Positions 51,171 through 59,595 of a stretch of 64,000 nt of DNA are shown here, piece after piece. The stretch spans positions 744,001 through 808,000 of the forward strand of contig NZ_FMZX01000001.1 in assembly GCF_900101615.1 (NCBI RefSeq). Reading direction: 5' to 3'. This DNA comes from Belnapia rosea (GTDB taxonomy: Bacteria; Pseudomonadota; Alphaproteobacteria; Acetobacterales; Acetobacteraceae). The position numbers and the translations under genes are program-made. Position 1 is the stretch's first letter. Every line of letters begins with the position of its first letter. The notes under the pieces are model-generated. The model was given only the letters and a program-made list of their open reading frames with translations, searched no databases and was not told where the DNA came from.

Positions 51171-51972
51171 CCCGCCCGCCCCCGAGCGCCGCCAGGGTGA
51201 AGGCATCCGCCGGCAGGAAGGCCTCGATCGCCAGCTCGGACAGCTGGATGTCGCGCGGCGTCCCGAAGACCATGGTGGTGCTGAGGAAGCTCAGCACCCC
51301 GGCCTCGGTGGCAAGCTGGAAAGGCACCGCGATGCCCGCCAGCGCATCCTCCCCCGCCACCCGCCGGTCGGAGCTGGGGGAGGGGTAGGAGAGCAGCTCC
51401 TCCAGCAGCGCAGTGAGCACGGGGTCGGCGGCCTGTGCCACCTGCCGCCGCAGCCTCGCCAGCAGATGGTCGCGCCATTCCGGCAGGTTGGCGATGCGTG
51501 GGGCGAGGCCCCGCTCATGCAGGCTGAGCCGCAGCACGTTCACCGGCGGCGCCAGCAGCGCCGGATCGCAGCCCGCCAGCAGCGGCGCCACCGCCGCATT
51601 GGCCGCCAGCAGCCGCCAGTGCCGGTCGATGGCGACGGCGGGAAAAGGCTCATGCCCCGCCAGCACCCGCTCCACCATCGCCCGCACCGGGCCGAGCGCC
51701 GGGTCCTGGTAGTCGCGTTCGGGGAAGACGGGGGCGAAGCCGGCGGCCAGCAGCAGCAGGTTCCGCTCCCGCAGCGGCATGTCGAGCTGCTCGGCCAGGC
51801 GCAGCACCATCTCCCGGCTCGGCCTGGCCCGGCCGGTCTCGATGAAGCTCAGATGCCGCGCCGATATCTCGGCATCCAGGGCGAGGTCGAGCTGGCTGCG
51901 CCGCCGCACCCGCCGCCATTCCCGCAACATCATGCCGAAGCGCGGGCCATCCCGCCTGTCCTGCGTCTCCAT
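51154..51972 (-). CDS. XRE-family regulator with MmyB-like ligand domain
   Basis: The 272-residue protein has an N-terminal helix-turn-helix (about residues 12-66) with LREWRRVRRRSQLDLALDA and ISARHLSFIETGRARPSREM, followed by the MmyB-like PAS-related domain containing PFPAVAIDRHWRLLAANAA near residue 112 and later LSTTMVFGTPRDIQLSELAIE. Such regulators respond to fatty acids or other small ligands and usually control a neighbouring gene. No divergent target is obvious; the next gene rightward is a small lipoprotein. The ATG at 51972 fits the family. Confidence 0.88.
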   Translation of the reverse strand: METQDRRDGPRFGMMLREWRRVRRRSQLDLALDAEISARHLSFIETGRARPSREMVLRLAEQLDMPLRERNLLLLAAGFAPVFPERDYQDPALGPVRAMVERVLAGHEPFPAVAIDRHWRLLAANAAVAPLLAGCDPALLAPPVNVLRLSLHERGLAPRIANLPEWRDHLLARLRRQVAQAADPVLTALLEELLSYPSPSSDRRVAGEDALAGIAVPFQLATEAGVLSFLSTTMVFGTPRDIQLSELAIEAFLPADAFTLAALGGGRATPGG

Positions 51973-52168
51973 GCGGGGAAGGCTAGCGAGACGCCCGCCG
52001 CGCCGCCATGACCTCGCAGGTAAGGCGAGGCCGACGATCGCATGGCGGAAACAAGGCCGTGCTGCCCCGAAACCAGCACCGGAAGGCCGCGCTGAAGCCA
52101 TGACCCGGGGCTCCACTCGGGCAATGAGGCCACCGAGGCATCCCGCCCTGGCCTCCAAGGAGGTCACC

Positions 52169-52399
52169 ATGACCAGCCGGATCCTGAAGGGCCTTGCCCT
52201 CCTCGCCGTCACCGCCACCCTCTCGGGCTGCGCGGTCTATCCCGCGGGCTATGGCTACCGCCAGGGGAATGCCTATGGCCACGGCTATGGCGGGCCGTCC
52301 CGCTACGCCTATGGCGGCGGCTATTATGGCGGCGGCTATGGCCGCGGCCATTACAACCGCGGCTATTACGGCGGTGGCTATGGGCGCGGCTGGCGCTGA
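52169..52399 (+). CDS. Gly/Tyr-rich small lipoprotein
   Basis: A 76-residue protein preceded by a perfect AAGGAGGT ribosome site. The signal sequence ends in the lipobox TLSGC with Cys at residue 21. The mature part is almost wholly Gly, Tyr, Arg and His, with repeats of YGGGYYGGGYGRGH type. It should be a lipid-anchored disordered surface or periplasmic peptide. The tail resembles that of the lipoprotein at 34693 but is longer and lacks the polyproline. The strong ribosome site implies high expression. Function is unknown. Confidence 0.72.
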   Translation: MTSRILKGLALLAVTATLSGCAVYPAGYGYRQGNAYGHGYGGPSRYAYGGGYYGGGYGRGHYNRGYYGGGYGRGWR

Positions 52400-52420
52400 G
52401 GCCAGCCGGCCCAACCCAGG

Positions 52421-53392
52421 CTAGGGCGAGGCGGCCCTGTAGCGCGCCAGCATCTCGGCCCCCTCGGGTCCGGCGCGCTGCACCCATTCAGCCGTCTGCG
52501 TCTCGCCGATCGCCTTGAGCGCGGTCATCATCTCCTCGCTCGGGCTCGGCAGCAGCATGCCCTGGGTGCGGAGACGTTCGGCCATCGCCACCTCCGCCGA
52601 CTTGGCCATCTGCTTGCCCCGATCCGCCGCACGCGCCGCGGCCGCCATCAGCGCCGCCCGCGACGGGGCATCGAGCGCCGCCACCGCGCGGCTATTGGCG
52701 AAGACGGCATTCCGCGTCCGCATCCCGCCGACATTGTACCAGTAGCGCGTGAAGTCCCAGGCGGTGACGTTCACCCCCGTCTGGGCCGAGGTGAACATCG
52801 ACTGGATCACGTTGGTGGCGAAGGCCTGCGAGACCTCGGCCGCCTGCACCGTCACCGGCGTCGCCCCCATCAGCTCCGCCATGCGGGCGGTGACGTTGTT
52901 ATAGGCACGGAAGCGCGTGCCGCGCAGGTCGGCGAGGCTCTTCAACTCCGCCTTCGAGTAGAAGCCCTGCGCATCCCAATGCACCATGTAGAGCAGGGTC
53001 AGGCCCTGCCGCTCCAGCCTGGCGCGGATATAGGGCTCGGTCGCCACGTTCAGCGCCTCGGCCTGCGGCCAGGTCCAGGCGAGGAAGGGCACGCCATCCA
53101 CCTCGAAGAATGGGTCCTCATTGGCATAGGCCGAGAGCAGCACCTCGCCCAGCTGCACCTGGCCCGTCTGCACGCCGCGCTTGATCTGGCCCATCGGCAG
53201 CAGCGAGGCATTGGCATGCAGCTGCACCGCGAGCCCGCCATTCGTGCTCCGCTCCAGATCGGCGATGAACTCGCGGATGTTGAGCGTGTGGAAATTCTCC
53301 GCATAGGGCGTCGCCATCACCCATCGCGTCTGTGCCTGCGCGGCACCGCCGAGCGCCAGCAGCAGCGCCCAGCCCAGGATCCATCGCATCAT
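52421..53392 (-). CDS. TRAP transporter substrate-binding protein (DctP family)
   Basis: The 323-residue protein has a signal peptide ending near GAAQAQ and the TRAP-type binding fold: TRWVMATPYAENFHTLNIREF at the mature N-terminus (quoted here in part as WVMATPYAENFHT), LADLRGTRFRAYNN near residue 145 with the ligand-binding arginine, and FVxTS-like SMFTSAQTGVNV. TRAP transporters import carboxylates with a sodium gradient. No DctQ or DctM membrane subunit is nearby, so it is an orphan in this window. The double ATG at 53389-53392 is the likely start. Confidence 0.87.
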   Translation of the reverse strand: MMRWILGWALLLALGGAAQAQTRWVMATPYAENFHTLNIREFIADLERSTNGGLAVQLHANASLLPMGQIKRGVQTGQVQLGEVLLSAYANEDPFFEVDGVPFLAWTWPQAEALNVATEPYIRARLERQGLTLLYMVHWDAQGFYSKAELKSLADLRGTRFRAYNNVTARMAELMGATPVTVQAAEVSQAFATNVIQSMFTSAQTGVNVTAWDFTRYWYNVGGMRTRNAVFANSRAVAALDAPSRAALMAAAARAADRGKQMAKSAEVAMAERLRTQGMLLPSPSEEMMTALKAIGETQTAEWVQRAGPEGAEMLARYRAASP

Positions 53393-53506
53393 CCCAGCAG
53401 CCCCCAGCTTTTTTGTTGCGGCGCAACCGTTCCATGCCCGGCACTGCCTCCGCAAGCTTGCCGTGCGATGCCGCGATGCCGATGATCATGGGTAAGGAGC
53501 CCCGCC

Positions 53507-53998
53507 ATGACCGACACCCCCGCCCGCCTCGTCATCCGCCAGCCCGGGGAGGGGCCCAGCTACTGGCAGCCGGTGCCGGCCAATGGCTTCGTCCGCTGCC
53601 TGCTCGACCCGACCGTCACCGGCGCCGAGACACCCTTCGCCATGGGCACCCAGACGGTCGATCCCGGCTGCCATGTCCGCGAGCATCTGCACGATGCGAA
53701 TGAGGAGGTGATCCTGGTGCAGGAGGGCAGCGGCGAGGCGCATGTCGAGGGCGAGGTGCATCCGATGCGGCCCGGCACCTGCTTCTTCTTTCCCCGCAAC
53801 CGCCCGCACAGCTTCCACAATACCGGGGAGGGGCCGCTCACCTTCCTGTGGCTGATCCTGCCGCATGGGCTCGAAAGCTTCTTCGCCCGCATCGGCCGCA
53901 GCCGCGCCGAGGGTGACGCGCCGCCGGCACCCTTCCCGCGCCCGGAGAATGTGCTGCAGATCGAGGCCGAGACCGTCTTCGGTCGCCTCCCGGCGTGA
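53507..53998 (+). CDS. cupin-domain protein
   Basis: The 163-residue protein is a single-domain cupin. The two cupin motifs are GCHVREHLHDANEEVILVQEG near residue 50 (metal ligands His, His, Glu; shown here in part as HVREHLHDANEE) and PHSFHNTGEGPLTFLW near residue 104. It probably binds a metal and acts as a dioxygenase, isomerase or sensor of a small molecule. It is divergent from the TRAP binding protein and precedes a secreted SGNH hydrolase. No substrate is indicated. Confidence 0.8.
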   Translation: MTDTPARLVIRQPGEGPSYWQPVPANGFVRCLLDPTVTGAETPFAMGTQTVDPGCHVREHLHDANEEVILVQEGSGEAHVEGEVHPMRPGTCFFFPRNRPHSFHNTGEGPLTFLWLILPHGLESFFARIGRSRAEGDAPPAPFPRPENVLQIEAETVFGRLPA

Positions 53999-54053
53999 GT
54001 GGACGCCCCCGCATCCGGGCCGCAGACTGGCCACCATGCCAGGAGAATACCGG

Positions 54054-55379
54054 ATGCGCCTCGCCCTTGCGCTGCTGCTCGCCATGAGCGCGGCCCTGCC
54101 CGCCGCCGCCCAGAATGCTGCCACCGCCTGGGCCACCAGCTGGGCTGCCTCGGTCCAGGGGCCCTATCCCGCCGGCAACCCCTCCGCCCAGCCGGATCAG
54201 CGCTTCGCCTTCCCCGAGCCCGCCCGCGGCGCCCGCGACCAGACCCTTCGCCTCGTGCTGCGTCCGAGCCTCTGGAGCCGGGAGATGCGCCTGCGCTTCT
54301 CCAACGCCCTCGGTACCCAACCCCTCGTCCTCGACGGCGTCCATGTCGGGTTGCAGCTCGGCGGGGCCGCCCTGGTGCCCGGCAGCAACCAGCCCGTCCG
54401 CTTCGGCGGGCGGGCTGCCATCACCATCCCGCCGGGCGAGAGCGCCTGGAGCGATGCCGTCGCGCTCCCCTTCGTCCCGGAGGCGGAGGCCGGGCAGATG
54501 CAGGGCCGGAAGCTCGCCGTCAGCCTGCATGTCGCCGGCGAGAGCGGGCCGATGACCTGGCACGCCAAGGCCCTGCAGACCTCCTACGCCACCCCGCCCG
54601 GCGCCGGCTCGCTCGGCCATGACGAGGGCGAGGCGGGTTTCCCCTTCAGCACGACGAGCTGGTTCTTCCTCGACGCGATCGACATGCGCGCCACCGCCGG
54701 CACGCCCGTGGTGCTCTGCTTCGGCGACAGCATCACCGACGGCACCGCCAGCACGCTGAACGGCGACGACCGCTGGCCCGATGTGCTGGCGCGCCGCCTC
54801 TTCGCCCGCCATGGCAACCGCGTCGCCGTGGTGAATGCCGGCATCGGCGGCAACCAGGTGGCCGGCCCGGCCGAGTACGCGCCGCAGAAACCCGCGCCCG
54901 GCGGCCCCTCGGCCAGCCAGCGGCTGGAGCGGGACGTGCTCTCCCTCTCCGGCATCACCACGGTCATCTGGCTCGAGGGCATCAACGACTTCAGCCGCAA
55001 CGGCAATGCCTCGGTCGAGACGGTGCAGGCGGCGATGCGCGAGGCGGTCGGCCGGATGCGCGCCGGCCTGCCCGGGCTGCGGGTGATCGGCGCCACCCTG
55101 ACCTCGGCCCTCGGCAATGAGGGCCAGGCCCATGGCTTCCGCGAGCAGGACGAGAAGCGCCGGGCGCTGAACGCCTTCATCCGCGAGGGCGGGCTGTTCG
55201 ACGGCGTCATCGACTTCGATGCGGCGACGCTTGACCCATCCACCGGCGGCCTGCGCGCCGAGATGGTGCCCGACAGCACCATCGGCGGACCGGGCGACCG
55301 CCTGCATCCCAACCGCGCGGGATACCTGGCGATGGGACATGCGATCGACCTGAGCGCCATCCTGCCCGGCCTGCGCTAG
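54054..55379 (+). CDS. secreted SGNH/GDSL hydrolase
   Basis: A 441-residue exported esterase or lipase-like protein with a signal peptide of about 20 residues (MRLALALLLAMSAALPAAA). The catalytic blocks are the GDS motif in CFGDSITDGTAST near residue 220, GIGGNQV near 262, GIND in WLEGINDFSRN near 305, and DRLHPNRAGY near 420. An N-terminal domain of about 190 residues precedes the SGNH fold, as in rhamnogalacturonan acetylesterase-like and related secreted enzymes. The ATG at 54054 has AGGAGA upstream. Confidence 0.85.
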   Translation: MRLALALLLAMSAALPAAAQNAATAWATSWAASVQGPYPAGNPSAQPDQRFAFPEPARGARDQTLRLVLRPSLWSREMRLRFSNALGTQPLVLDGVHVGLQLGGAALVPGSNQPVRFGGRAAITIPPGESAWSDAVALPFVPEAEAGQMQGRKLAVSLHVAGESGPMTWHAKALQTSYATPPGAGSLGHDEGEAGFPFSTTSWFFLDAIDMRATAGTPVVLCFGDSITDGTASTLNGDDRWPDVLARRLFARHGNRVAVVNAGIGGNQVAGPAEYAPQKPAPGGPSASQRLERDVLSLSGITTVIWLEGINDFSRNGNASVETVQAAMREAVGRMRAGLPGLRVIGATLTSALGNEGQAHGFREQDEKRRALNAFIREGGLFDGVIDFDAATLDPSTGGLRAEMVPDSTIGGPGDRLHPNRAGYLAMGHAIDLSAILPGLR

Positions 55380-55391
55380 CCAGAGAGCGGG

Positions 55392-55411
55392 GCCGGGCAA
55401 CATCGCCCGGC
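55392..55411. terminator. hairpin between SGNH hydrolase and Nudix genes
   Basis: GCCGGGC-AACATC-GCCCGGC, a seven-base stem in the 51-base convergent gap. It can end both transcripts. Confidence 0.5.
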
Positions 55412-55430
55412 AGCCGAGCTTCGGGCGTGG

Positions 55431-55985
55431 CTAGGGCAGCAGGCCCTTCGCGCGCAGCAGCGCCAGCACGGCGAGCGTGGTCGAGTCCTCGATCTCGCCG
55501 TCGCGGAGCATCCGCTCGAACTCGGCCGCCGGGACGCGGCGCGTCACCAGGCCCTGCTCCTCCTGCTCCAGCGACGCCTCGCCCTGGCTCAGCGCCTCGG
55601 CGAGGAAGACATGGCAGGCCTGGGTCGAGTACCCGTAGCCCTGGAAGAAGCGGCCAGCATAGGTCATCCGCCCGGCGACCAGCCCCGTTTCCTCGCGCAG
55701 CTCGCCCCGGGCCACCTCCAGCGGGTCGGCCTCCGGCTTCCCTTCCCAGGCTCCTTGCGGAAATTCCCAGACCCGGCGCCCGATCGGGTACCGGTACTGC
55801 TCGACCAGATGGACGGAGCCATCCGCCTCGCGCGGCAGGATGGCGACGAAATCGGGCTTCTCGACCACGCCATAGATGCCGGTGGAGCCATCCCGCCAGC
55901 GGATCGCGTCCTCCCGAACCCGCATCCAGCGGTTCTGGTAGACGAGTGTCGTCCCGAGGGTGGTGATCTCCGGTTCGTCCGTCAT
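55431..55985 (-). CDS. Nudix hydrolase, ADP-ribose pyrophosphatase-like
   Basis: A 184-residue Nudix protein. The Nudix helix reads PLEVARGELREETGLVAG with the key EE pair intact, but the usual Arg of REUxEE is Gly and the upstream G-x5-E spacing is off by one, so the box is slightly degenerate. WEFPQGAWEGKPEADP precedes it. The rest resembles ADP-ribose or other nucleoside-diphosphate-sugar hydrolases. It sits just downstream of a 2Fe-2S ferredoxin gene on the same strand. Confidence 0.82.
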   Translation of the reverse strand: MTDEPEITTLGTTLVYQNRWMRVREDAIRWRDGSTGIYGVVEKPDFVAILPREADGSVHLVEQYRYPIGRRVWEFPQGAWEGKPEADPLEVARGELREETGLVAGRMTYAGRFFQGYGYSTQACHVFLAEALSQGEASLEQEEQGLVTRRVPAAEFERMLRDGEIEDSTTLAVLALLRAKGLLP

Positions 55986-55989
55986 CGCT

Positions 55990-56313
55990 CTAGCCCTGCC
56001 GCTCCGGAACGCGCACCACCAGCCCGTCGAGCTCCGGTGTCACCGCGATCTGGCAGCAGAGGCGCCGGCCCTCGGGGACGCTGCCGATCGTGTCCTCGAT
56101 CATGTCGTGCTCGTCAGGCCCGGCTGCCGGCACGCGCCCACGCCACTCCTCCGCCACATCCACCATGCAGGTCGCGCAGGCGAGTTGCCCGCCGCACTCC
56201 GCCGGCAGGCCCGGCAGGTCATGGCGGATCGCCAGATGCATGACGGTCGGCGCATCCCCCGCCTCGCAGGGCAATGCGCGCCCATCGGGCAGGAGGAAGG
56301 TGATCTGTGGCAT
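55990..56313 (-). CDS. 2Fe-2S ferredoxin (adrenodoxin/plant-type)
   Basis: A 107-residue electron carrier. The cluster cysteines are in ECGGQLACATC (C-x5-C-x2-C) near residue 41-49 and LCCQI near residue 86. The acidic DMIEDTIG segment is typical of adrenodoxin-type ferredoxins that serve cytochromes P450 or Fe-S assembly. AAGGAG precedes the ATG at 56313. It is divergent from the SDR gene. No P450 or reductase is nearby to name its partner. Confidence 0.9.
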   Translation of the reverse strand: MPQITFLLPDGRALPCEAGDAPTVMHLAIRHDLPGLPAECGGQLACATCMVDVAEEWRGRVPAAGPDEHDMIEDTIGSVPEGRRLCCQIAVTPELDGLVVRVPERQG

Positions 56314-56393
56314 GGCGGGCACTCCTTTACCCCCCTCCTTGGCGTCCCCGGGCCGAGGGTGCAACCTGCCGGCCGAATTACGGGAGGACATCC

Positions 56394-57179
56394 ATGGCCT
56401 ACGCGCCCTTCGACCTCACGGGCAAGGTGGCCCTCGTCACCGGTGGCAATGGCGGAATCGGCCTCGGCATGGCCGAGGCGCTGGCCCAGGCCGGTGCCGA
56501 CATCGCCATCTGGGGCACCAATGCGGAGAAGAACGAGGCCGCCCGCGCCCGGCTCGAAGCGACCGGCCGACGCATCCTGGCGCTGCGCTGCGATGTCGGC
56601 GAGGAGGCCGAGGTCGAGGCCGCCTTTGCCGAGACGCTCGCGCAGCTCGGCCGGGTCGATGGCTGCTTCGCCAATGCCGGCATCTCCGGCGGCCGCTCCA
56701 GCCCCTTCGTCGAGCGGACGAAGGAGCAGTGGGACCGGGTCATCCGCGTCAACCTCACCGGCGCCTTCCTCACCTTCCGCGCCGCCGCGCGCCACATGAA
56801 GGCCCGCGCCGAGGCGGGCGACAAGGGCGGCGTGCTGGTCGGCACCGCCTCGCTCGCCGCCATCGAGGGCGCGGCGCGCAACGAGCATTACGGCGCCAGC
56901 AAGGGCGGCATGGTCTCGATGATCCGGGCGCTTGCCGTGGAGCATGCCCGTCACGGCATCCGGGCGCACTCCATCCTGCCCGGTTGGATCGAGACGGACA
57001 TGACGGCCCGCTCCGTCGCCGACCCGAAATTCGCCGGCAACGTCCTGCCCCGCGTGCCGATGCGCCGCTGGGGAACGGGCGAGGATTTCGGCGGCATCGC
57101 CATCTACCTGATGAGCCGCGCCAGCGCCTTCCACACCGGCGACACGGTCGTCATCGACGGCGGCTATTCGCTGTTCTGA
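56394..57179 (+). CDS. short-chain dehydrogenase/reductase
   Basis: The 261-residue oxidoreductase has the Rossmann motif VTGGNGGIGLGMAEAL near residue 17, NAGISGG near residue 97, and the catalytic Tyr/Lys in EHYGASKGGMVSMIRAL near residue 165. C-terminal FHTGDTVVIDGGYS is the classical SDR ending. The cofactor choice is not clear. A cyclase-family gene follows after 14 bases, so both may work on the same hydroxy or keto compound. Confidence 0.9.
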   Translation: MAYAPFDLTGKVALVTGGNGGIGLGMAEALAQAGADIAIWGTNAEKNEAARARLEATGRRILALRCDVGEEAEVEAAFAETLAQLGRVDGCFANAGISGGRSSPFVERTKEQWDRVIRVNLTGAFLTFRAAARHMKARAEAGDKGGVLVGTASLAAIEGAARNEHYGASKGGMVSMIRALAVEHARHGIRAHSILPGWIETDMTARSVADPKFAGNVLPRVPMRRWGTGEDFGGIAIYLMSRASAFHTGDTVVIDGGYSLF

Positions 57180-57193
57180 GCAGGAGAGGTCCC

Positions 57194-57982
57194 ATGGCGC
57201 GCCGCTTCATCGACATCTCCGTCCCCCTCCAGGCCGGCATCCGGTCGGACCCGCCGGAGATGCTGCCGAAGATCGACTATGTCGACCATCACATGTCGGC
57301 ACCCCGCATGGCCGCCTATATGGGCGTGCCCGTCTCCGCCCTGCCGAACGGGGAGTACGCGGCGGTGGAGCGGGTCGAGATCAGCACCCATAACGGCACC
57401 CATCTCGATGCGCCCTACCACTACTTCTCGCGCATGAACGAGCGGCTGGTGCCGGGCGGCGAGCCCTCCTGGCGGATCGACGAGGTGCCGCTCGAATGGT
57501 GCTTCAACCCGGCGGTGAAGCTCGACTTCCGCCACATGGAGGACGGCTATGTCGTGCAGCCCGGCGATGTCGAAGCGGAGCTGAAGCGCATCGGCCACGA
57601 TCTCAAGCCGCTCGAGATCGTCGTCGTCAACACCGCCGCCGGCACCCGCTACGGCGAGGAGGACTACATCGACCGCGGCTGCGGCATGGGGAAGGCCGCG
57701 ACGCTCTGGCTGCTGGAACGCGGCATCCGCCTCGTCGGCACCGATGCCTGGTCCTGGGACGCCCCGTTCAGCCACACGCGGCGCAAGATCGCCGAAGGCG
57801 GCGACCCCTCCCTTATTTGGGAGGGTCACCGTGCCGGGCGCGAGATCGGCTACTCGCATCTCGAGAAGCTGCACAACCTGGAAGCCCTGCCATCGGACGG
57901 CTTCCAGGTCGTCTGCTTCCCGGTGAAGGTGCATCGCGGCTCCGCCGGCTGGACGCGGGCGGTGGCAATCATCGAGGATTAG
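57194..57982 (+). CDS. cyclase-family (KynB-like) metal hydrolase
   Basis: The 262-residue protein belongs to the family that includes kynurenine formamidase KynB and isatin hydrolase. The metal motif is HNGTHLDAPYHYF near residue 73, and the Asp/Glu-containing VLTDAWSWD-like block here reads LVGTDAWSWDAPFSH. Family members open amide or lactam bonds with zinc or manganese. It is co-directional with the SDR gene. The stop abuts the stop of the convergent RidA gene with no spacer. Confidence 0.85.
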   Translation: MARRFIDISVPLQAGIRSDPPEMLPKIDYVDHHMSAPRMAAYMGVPVSALPNGEYAAVERVEISTHNGTHLDAPYHYFSRMNERLVPGGEPSWRIDEVPLEWCFNPAVKLDFRHMEDGYVVQPGDVEAELKRIGHDLKPLEIVVVNTAAGTRYGEEDYIDRGCGMGKAATLWLLERGIRLVGTDAWSWDAPFSHTRRKIAEGGDPSLIWEGHRAGREIGYSHLEKLHNLEALPSDGFQVVCFPVKVHRGSAGWTRAVAIIED

Positions 57983-58369
57983 CTACAGAACCGCGACGCA
58001 CTCGATCTCCAGCAGGAAATTCGGGCGCGGCAGCGAGTAGACGATGGCCGTGGTCCGCGCCGGGTATTTCCCGTCCGGGAAATGCCCGGCATAGATCCGG
58101 TTCATCTCGGCGAAATCCTCGCGCCGCGTCAGCAGCACGTTCACCTTCGCCACCCGGTCCCAGCCCGCGCCCGCCGCCGCCAGGATGCCGGTGATGTTCG
58201 CCATGGTCTGTGTCATCTGCGCGGTGAAGTCGCCGACCGCCAGCGTGCCGTCCGCCGCATAGGCCGGGATGCCGGAGATGAAGAGCAGGTTGCCGACCTT
58301 CACCCCCGGCGAGAGCGGCGCCGGGACCTTGTGCTGCCCCTCGGGGAAGATGTGCTCGAGCGGTTCCAT
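57983..58369 (-). CDS. RidA family protein
   Basis: The 128-residue protein is a YjgF/RidA-type enamine/imine deaminase. It has VGNLLFISGIPAYAADGTL near residue 25 and ANITGILAAAGAGWDRVAKVNVLLT near 75 (quoted in part), and the C-terminal ARTTAIVYSLPRPNFLLEIECVAVL (quoted in part as YSLPRPNFLLEIECVAVL), with the Arg and Glu that bind substrate. RidA proteins hydrolyse reactive 2-aminoacrylate or serve in pyrimidine and amine breakdown. It follows the Bug-type binding protein on the same strand. Confidence 0.88.
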   Translation of the reverse strand: MEPLEHIFPEGQHKVPAPLSPGVKVGNLLFISGIPAYAADGTLAVGDFTAQMTQTMANITGILAAAGAGWDRVAKVNVLLTRREDFAEMNRIYAGHFPDGKYPARTTAIVYSLPRPNFLLEIECVAVL

Positions 58370-58374
58370 CCCTG

Positions 58375-59358
58375 CTACTCCACCTTGATGTTGTTGGCGC
58401 GGATCACCTCCGCATAGGTTTTGGTATAGCGCAGGATCTCCTCGCCGAATTGCGCGCCGGGCCGGGCGAGCACGGCGAATCCCAGCTCCTCCAGCCTGCC
58501 CTTCACCTCCGGCCGGTTGAGCGCCTCGATCCAGGCCGCCTCCAGCCGCGCCCGTGCCGGCGCCGGCACGTTGGCGCGCAGGATCAGGCCGAACCAGCTG
58601 TCGGAGAGCACCAGCGGGAAGCCGAGCTCCGCCATGGTCGGCACCTCCGGCAGTTCCTTGACGCGTGCCTCGGCCGAGATGGCGACCGCGCGCATCTGGC
58701 CGAGCTGCGCCGGCTGGATGACGTCGGGCAGGTTGGCGAACATGAATTGCAGCCGGTTGCCGATCAGGTCGGTCATCGCCTGCGGCGCGCCGTTATAGGG
58801 CACATGCGTCGCATTGAGCTTCGCCGCCTCGCGGAATTGCTCGCCGCCGAGATGGTTGGAGGTGCCGATGCCGTAGGAGCCGAAGGCGAAGCCTGGCCCC
58901 GGCTTCCGCCCGGCCTCGAGGAAACCGGCGAAATCCCTGGCGACCGAGGGATGCACCACCAGCACATGCGGCACCACCGTCGCCATCACCAGCGGTGCGA
59001 AATCCGTCAGCGGCTTGTAGGGCATGCTCGGCCGCAGCGTGACATTCGCCGCGAAGCTGTTGGCGATCATGATCATGCTGTGGCCATCGGGGGCGGAGCG
59101 CGCCACCTCCTGCGTGCCGATCACCGTGGCGCCGCCCGGCCGGTGCTCGATCACCACCGGCTGGCCGAGCGATTGGGTCAGCAGGTTCTGCACGATCCGC
59201 ACCACCGGATCCATCGTCCCGCCCGGCGTGAAGGGGATGATGACCCGAACCGGCTGGCTCGGCGCCCAGCCCTGCGCCCGGGCACGACCGGGAGACAGGG
59301 CAGGGGCGGCAAGCAGCGCGGCCAGCGCGGCACGGCGCGTCGGGGCGAGGGCGGTCAT
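58375..59358 (-). CDS. Bug/TctC tripartite tricarboxylate transporter substrate-binding protein
   Basis: A 327-residue periplasmic binding protein with a twin-Arg-containing signal peptide (APTRRAALAALLAAPAL) ending near RARAQ. Family blocks are VRVIIPFTPGGTMDPVVRI near the mature start, IEHRPGGATVIGTQEVARS near residue 75 (quoted in part), and HVPYNGAPQAM near residue 195. No TctA or TctB is present, as usual for Bug proteins. The ATG at 59358 has AGGAG. It is divergent from an M20 hydrolase gene, which may act on the same ligand. Confidence 0.9.
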   Translation of the reverse strand: MTALAPTRRAALAALLAAPALSPGRARAQGWAPSQPVRVIIPFTPGGTMDPVVRIVQNLLTQSLGQPVVIEHRPGGATVIGTQEVARSAPDGHSMIMIANSFAANVTLRPSMPYKPLTDFAPLVMATVVPHVLVVHPSVARDFAGFLEAGRKPGPGFAFGSYGIGTSNHLGGEQFREAAKLNATHVPYNGAPQAMTDLIGNRLQFMFANLPDVIQPAQLGQMRAVAISAEARVKELPEVPTMAELGFPLVLSDSWFGLILRANVPAPARARLEAAWIEALNRPEVKGRLEELGFAVLARPGAQFGEEILRYTKTYAEVIRANNIKVE

Positions 59359-59595
59359 GGGGTACTCCTGCGGCAGGGGCCTGATCGTTGCGGCAGCCTC
59401 AGCCGCCGGCAAGACCCGCCTGCGCGGCAAAGCGCGGCCGCCAGACCGTGCCTGCCCAAGCCGCAGGCAGGAGGCGCTGCGCAACGCCGATGGCATGGCC
59501 CAAGCCATCCCCAGGACCCTCATTGCCCGCCCGCCACCCGGTTGCGTGCCCACGGCTTCGGCGCGAGCATGCCGCGGCGCAACCGAGGACCATCC

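Noticed and set aside
53838-55403. 521-codon leftward open frame opposite the SGNH hydrolase
   Set aside because: Antisense shadow; the rightward frame has a signal peptide and all four SGNH blocks.
58450-59595. Upstream extension of the M20 hydrolase frame
   Set aside because: Antisense to the Bug binding protein. The M20 family start fits the ATG at 59596.
59359-59595. Extra gene in the 237-base divergent gap between the Bug and M20 genes
   Set aside because: Short open frames there have no ribosome site or recognisable product; the gap most likely holds the two promoters, although I could not pick out convincing hexamers.
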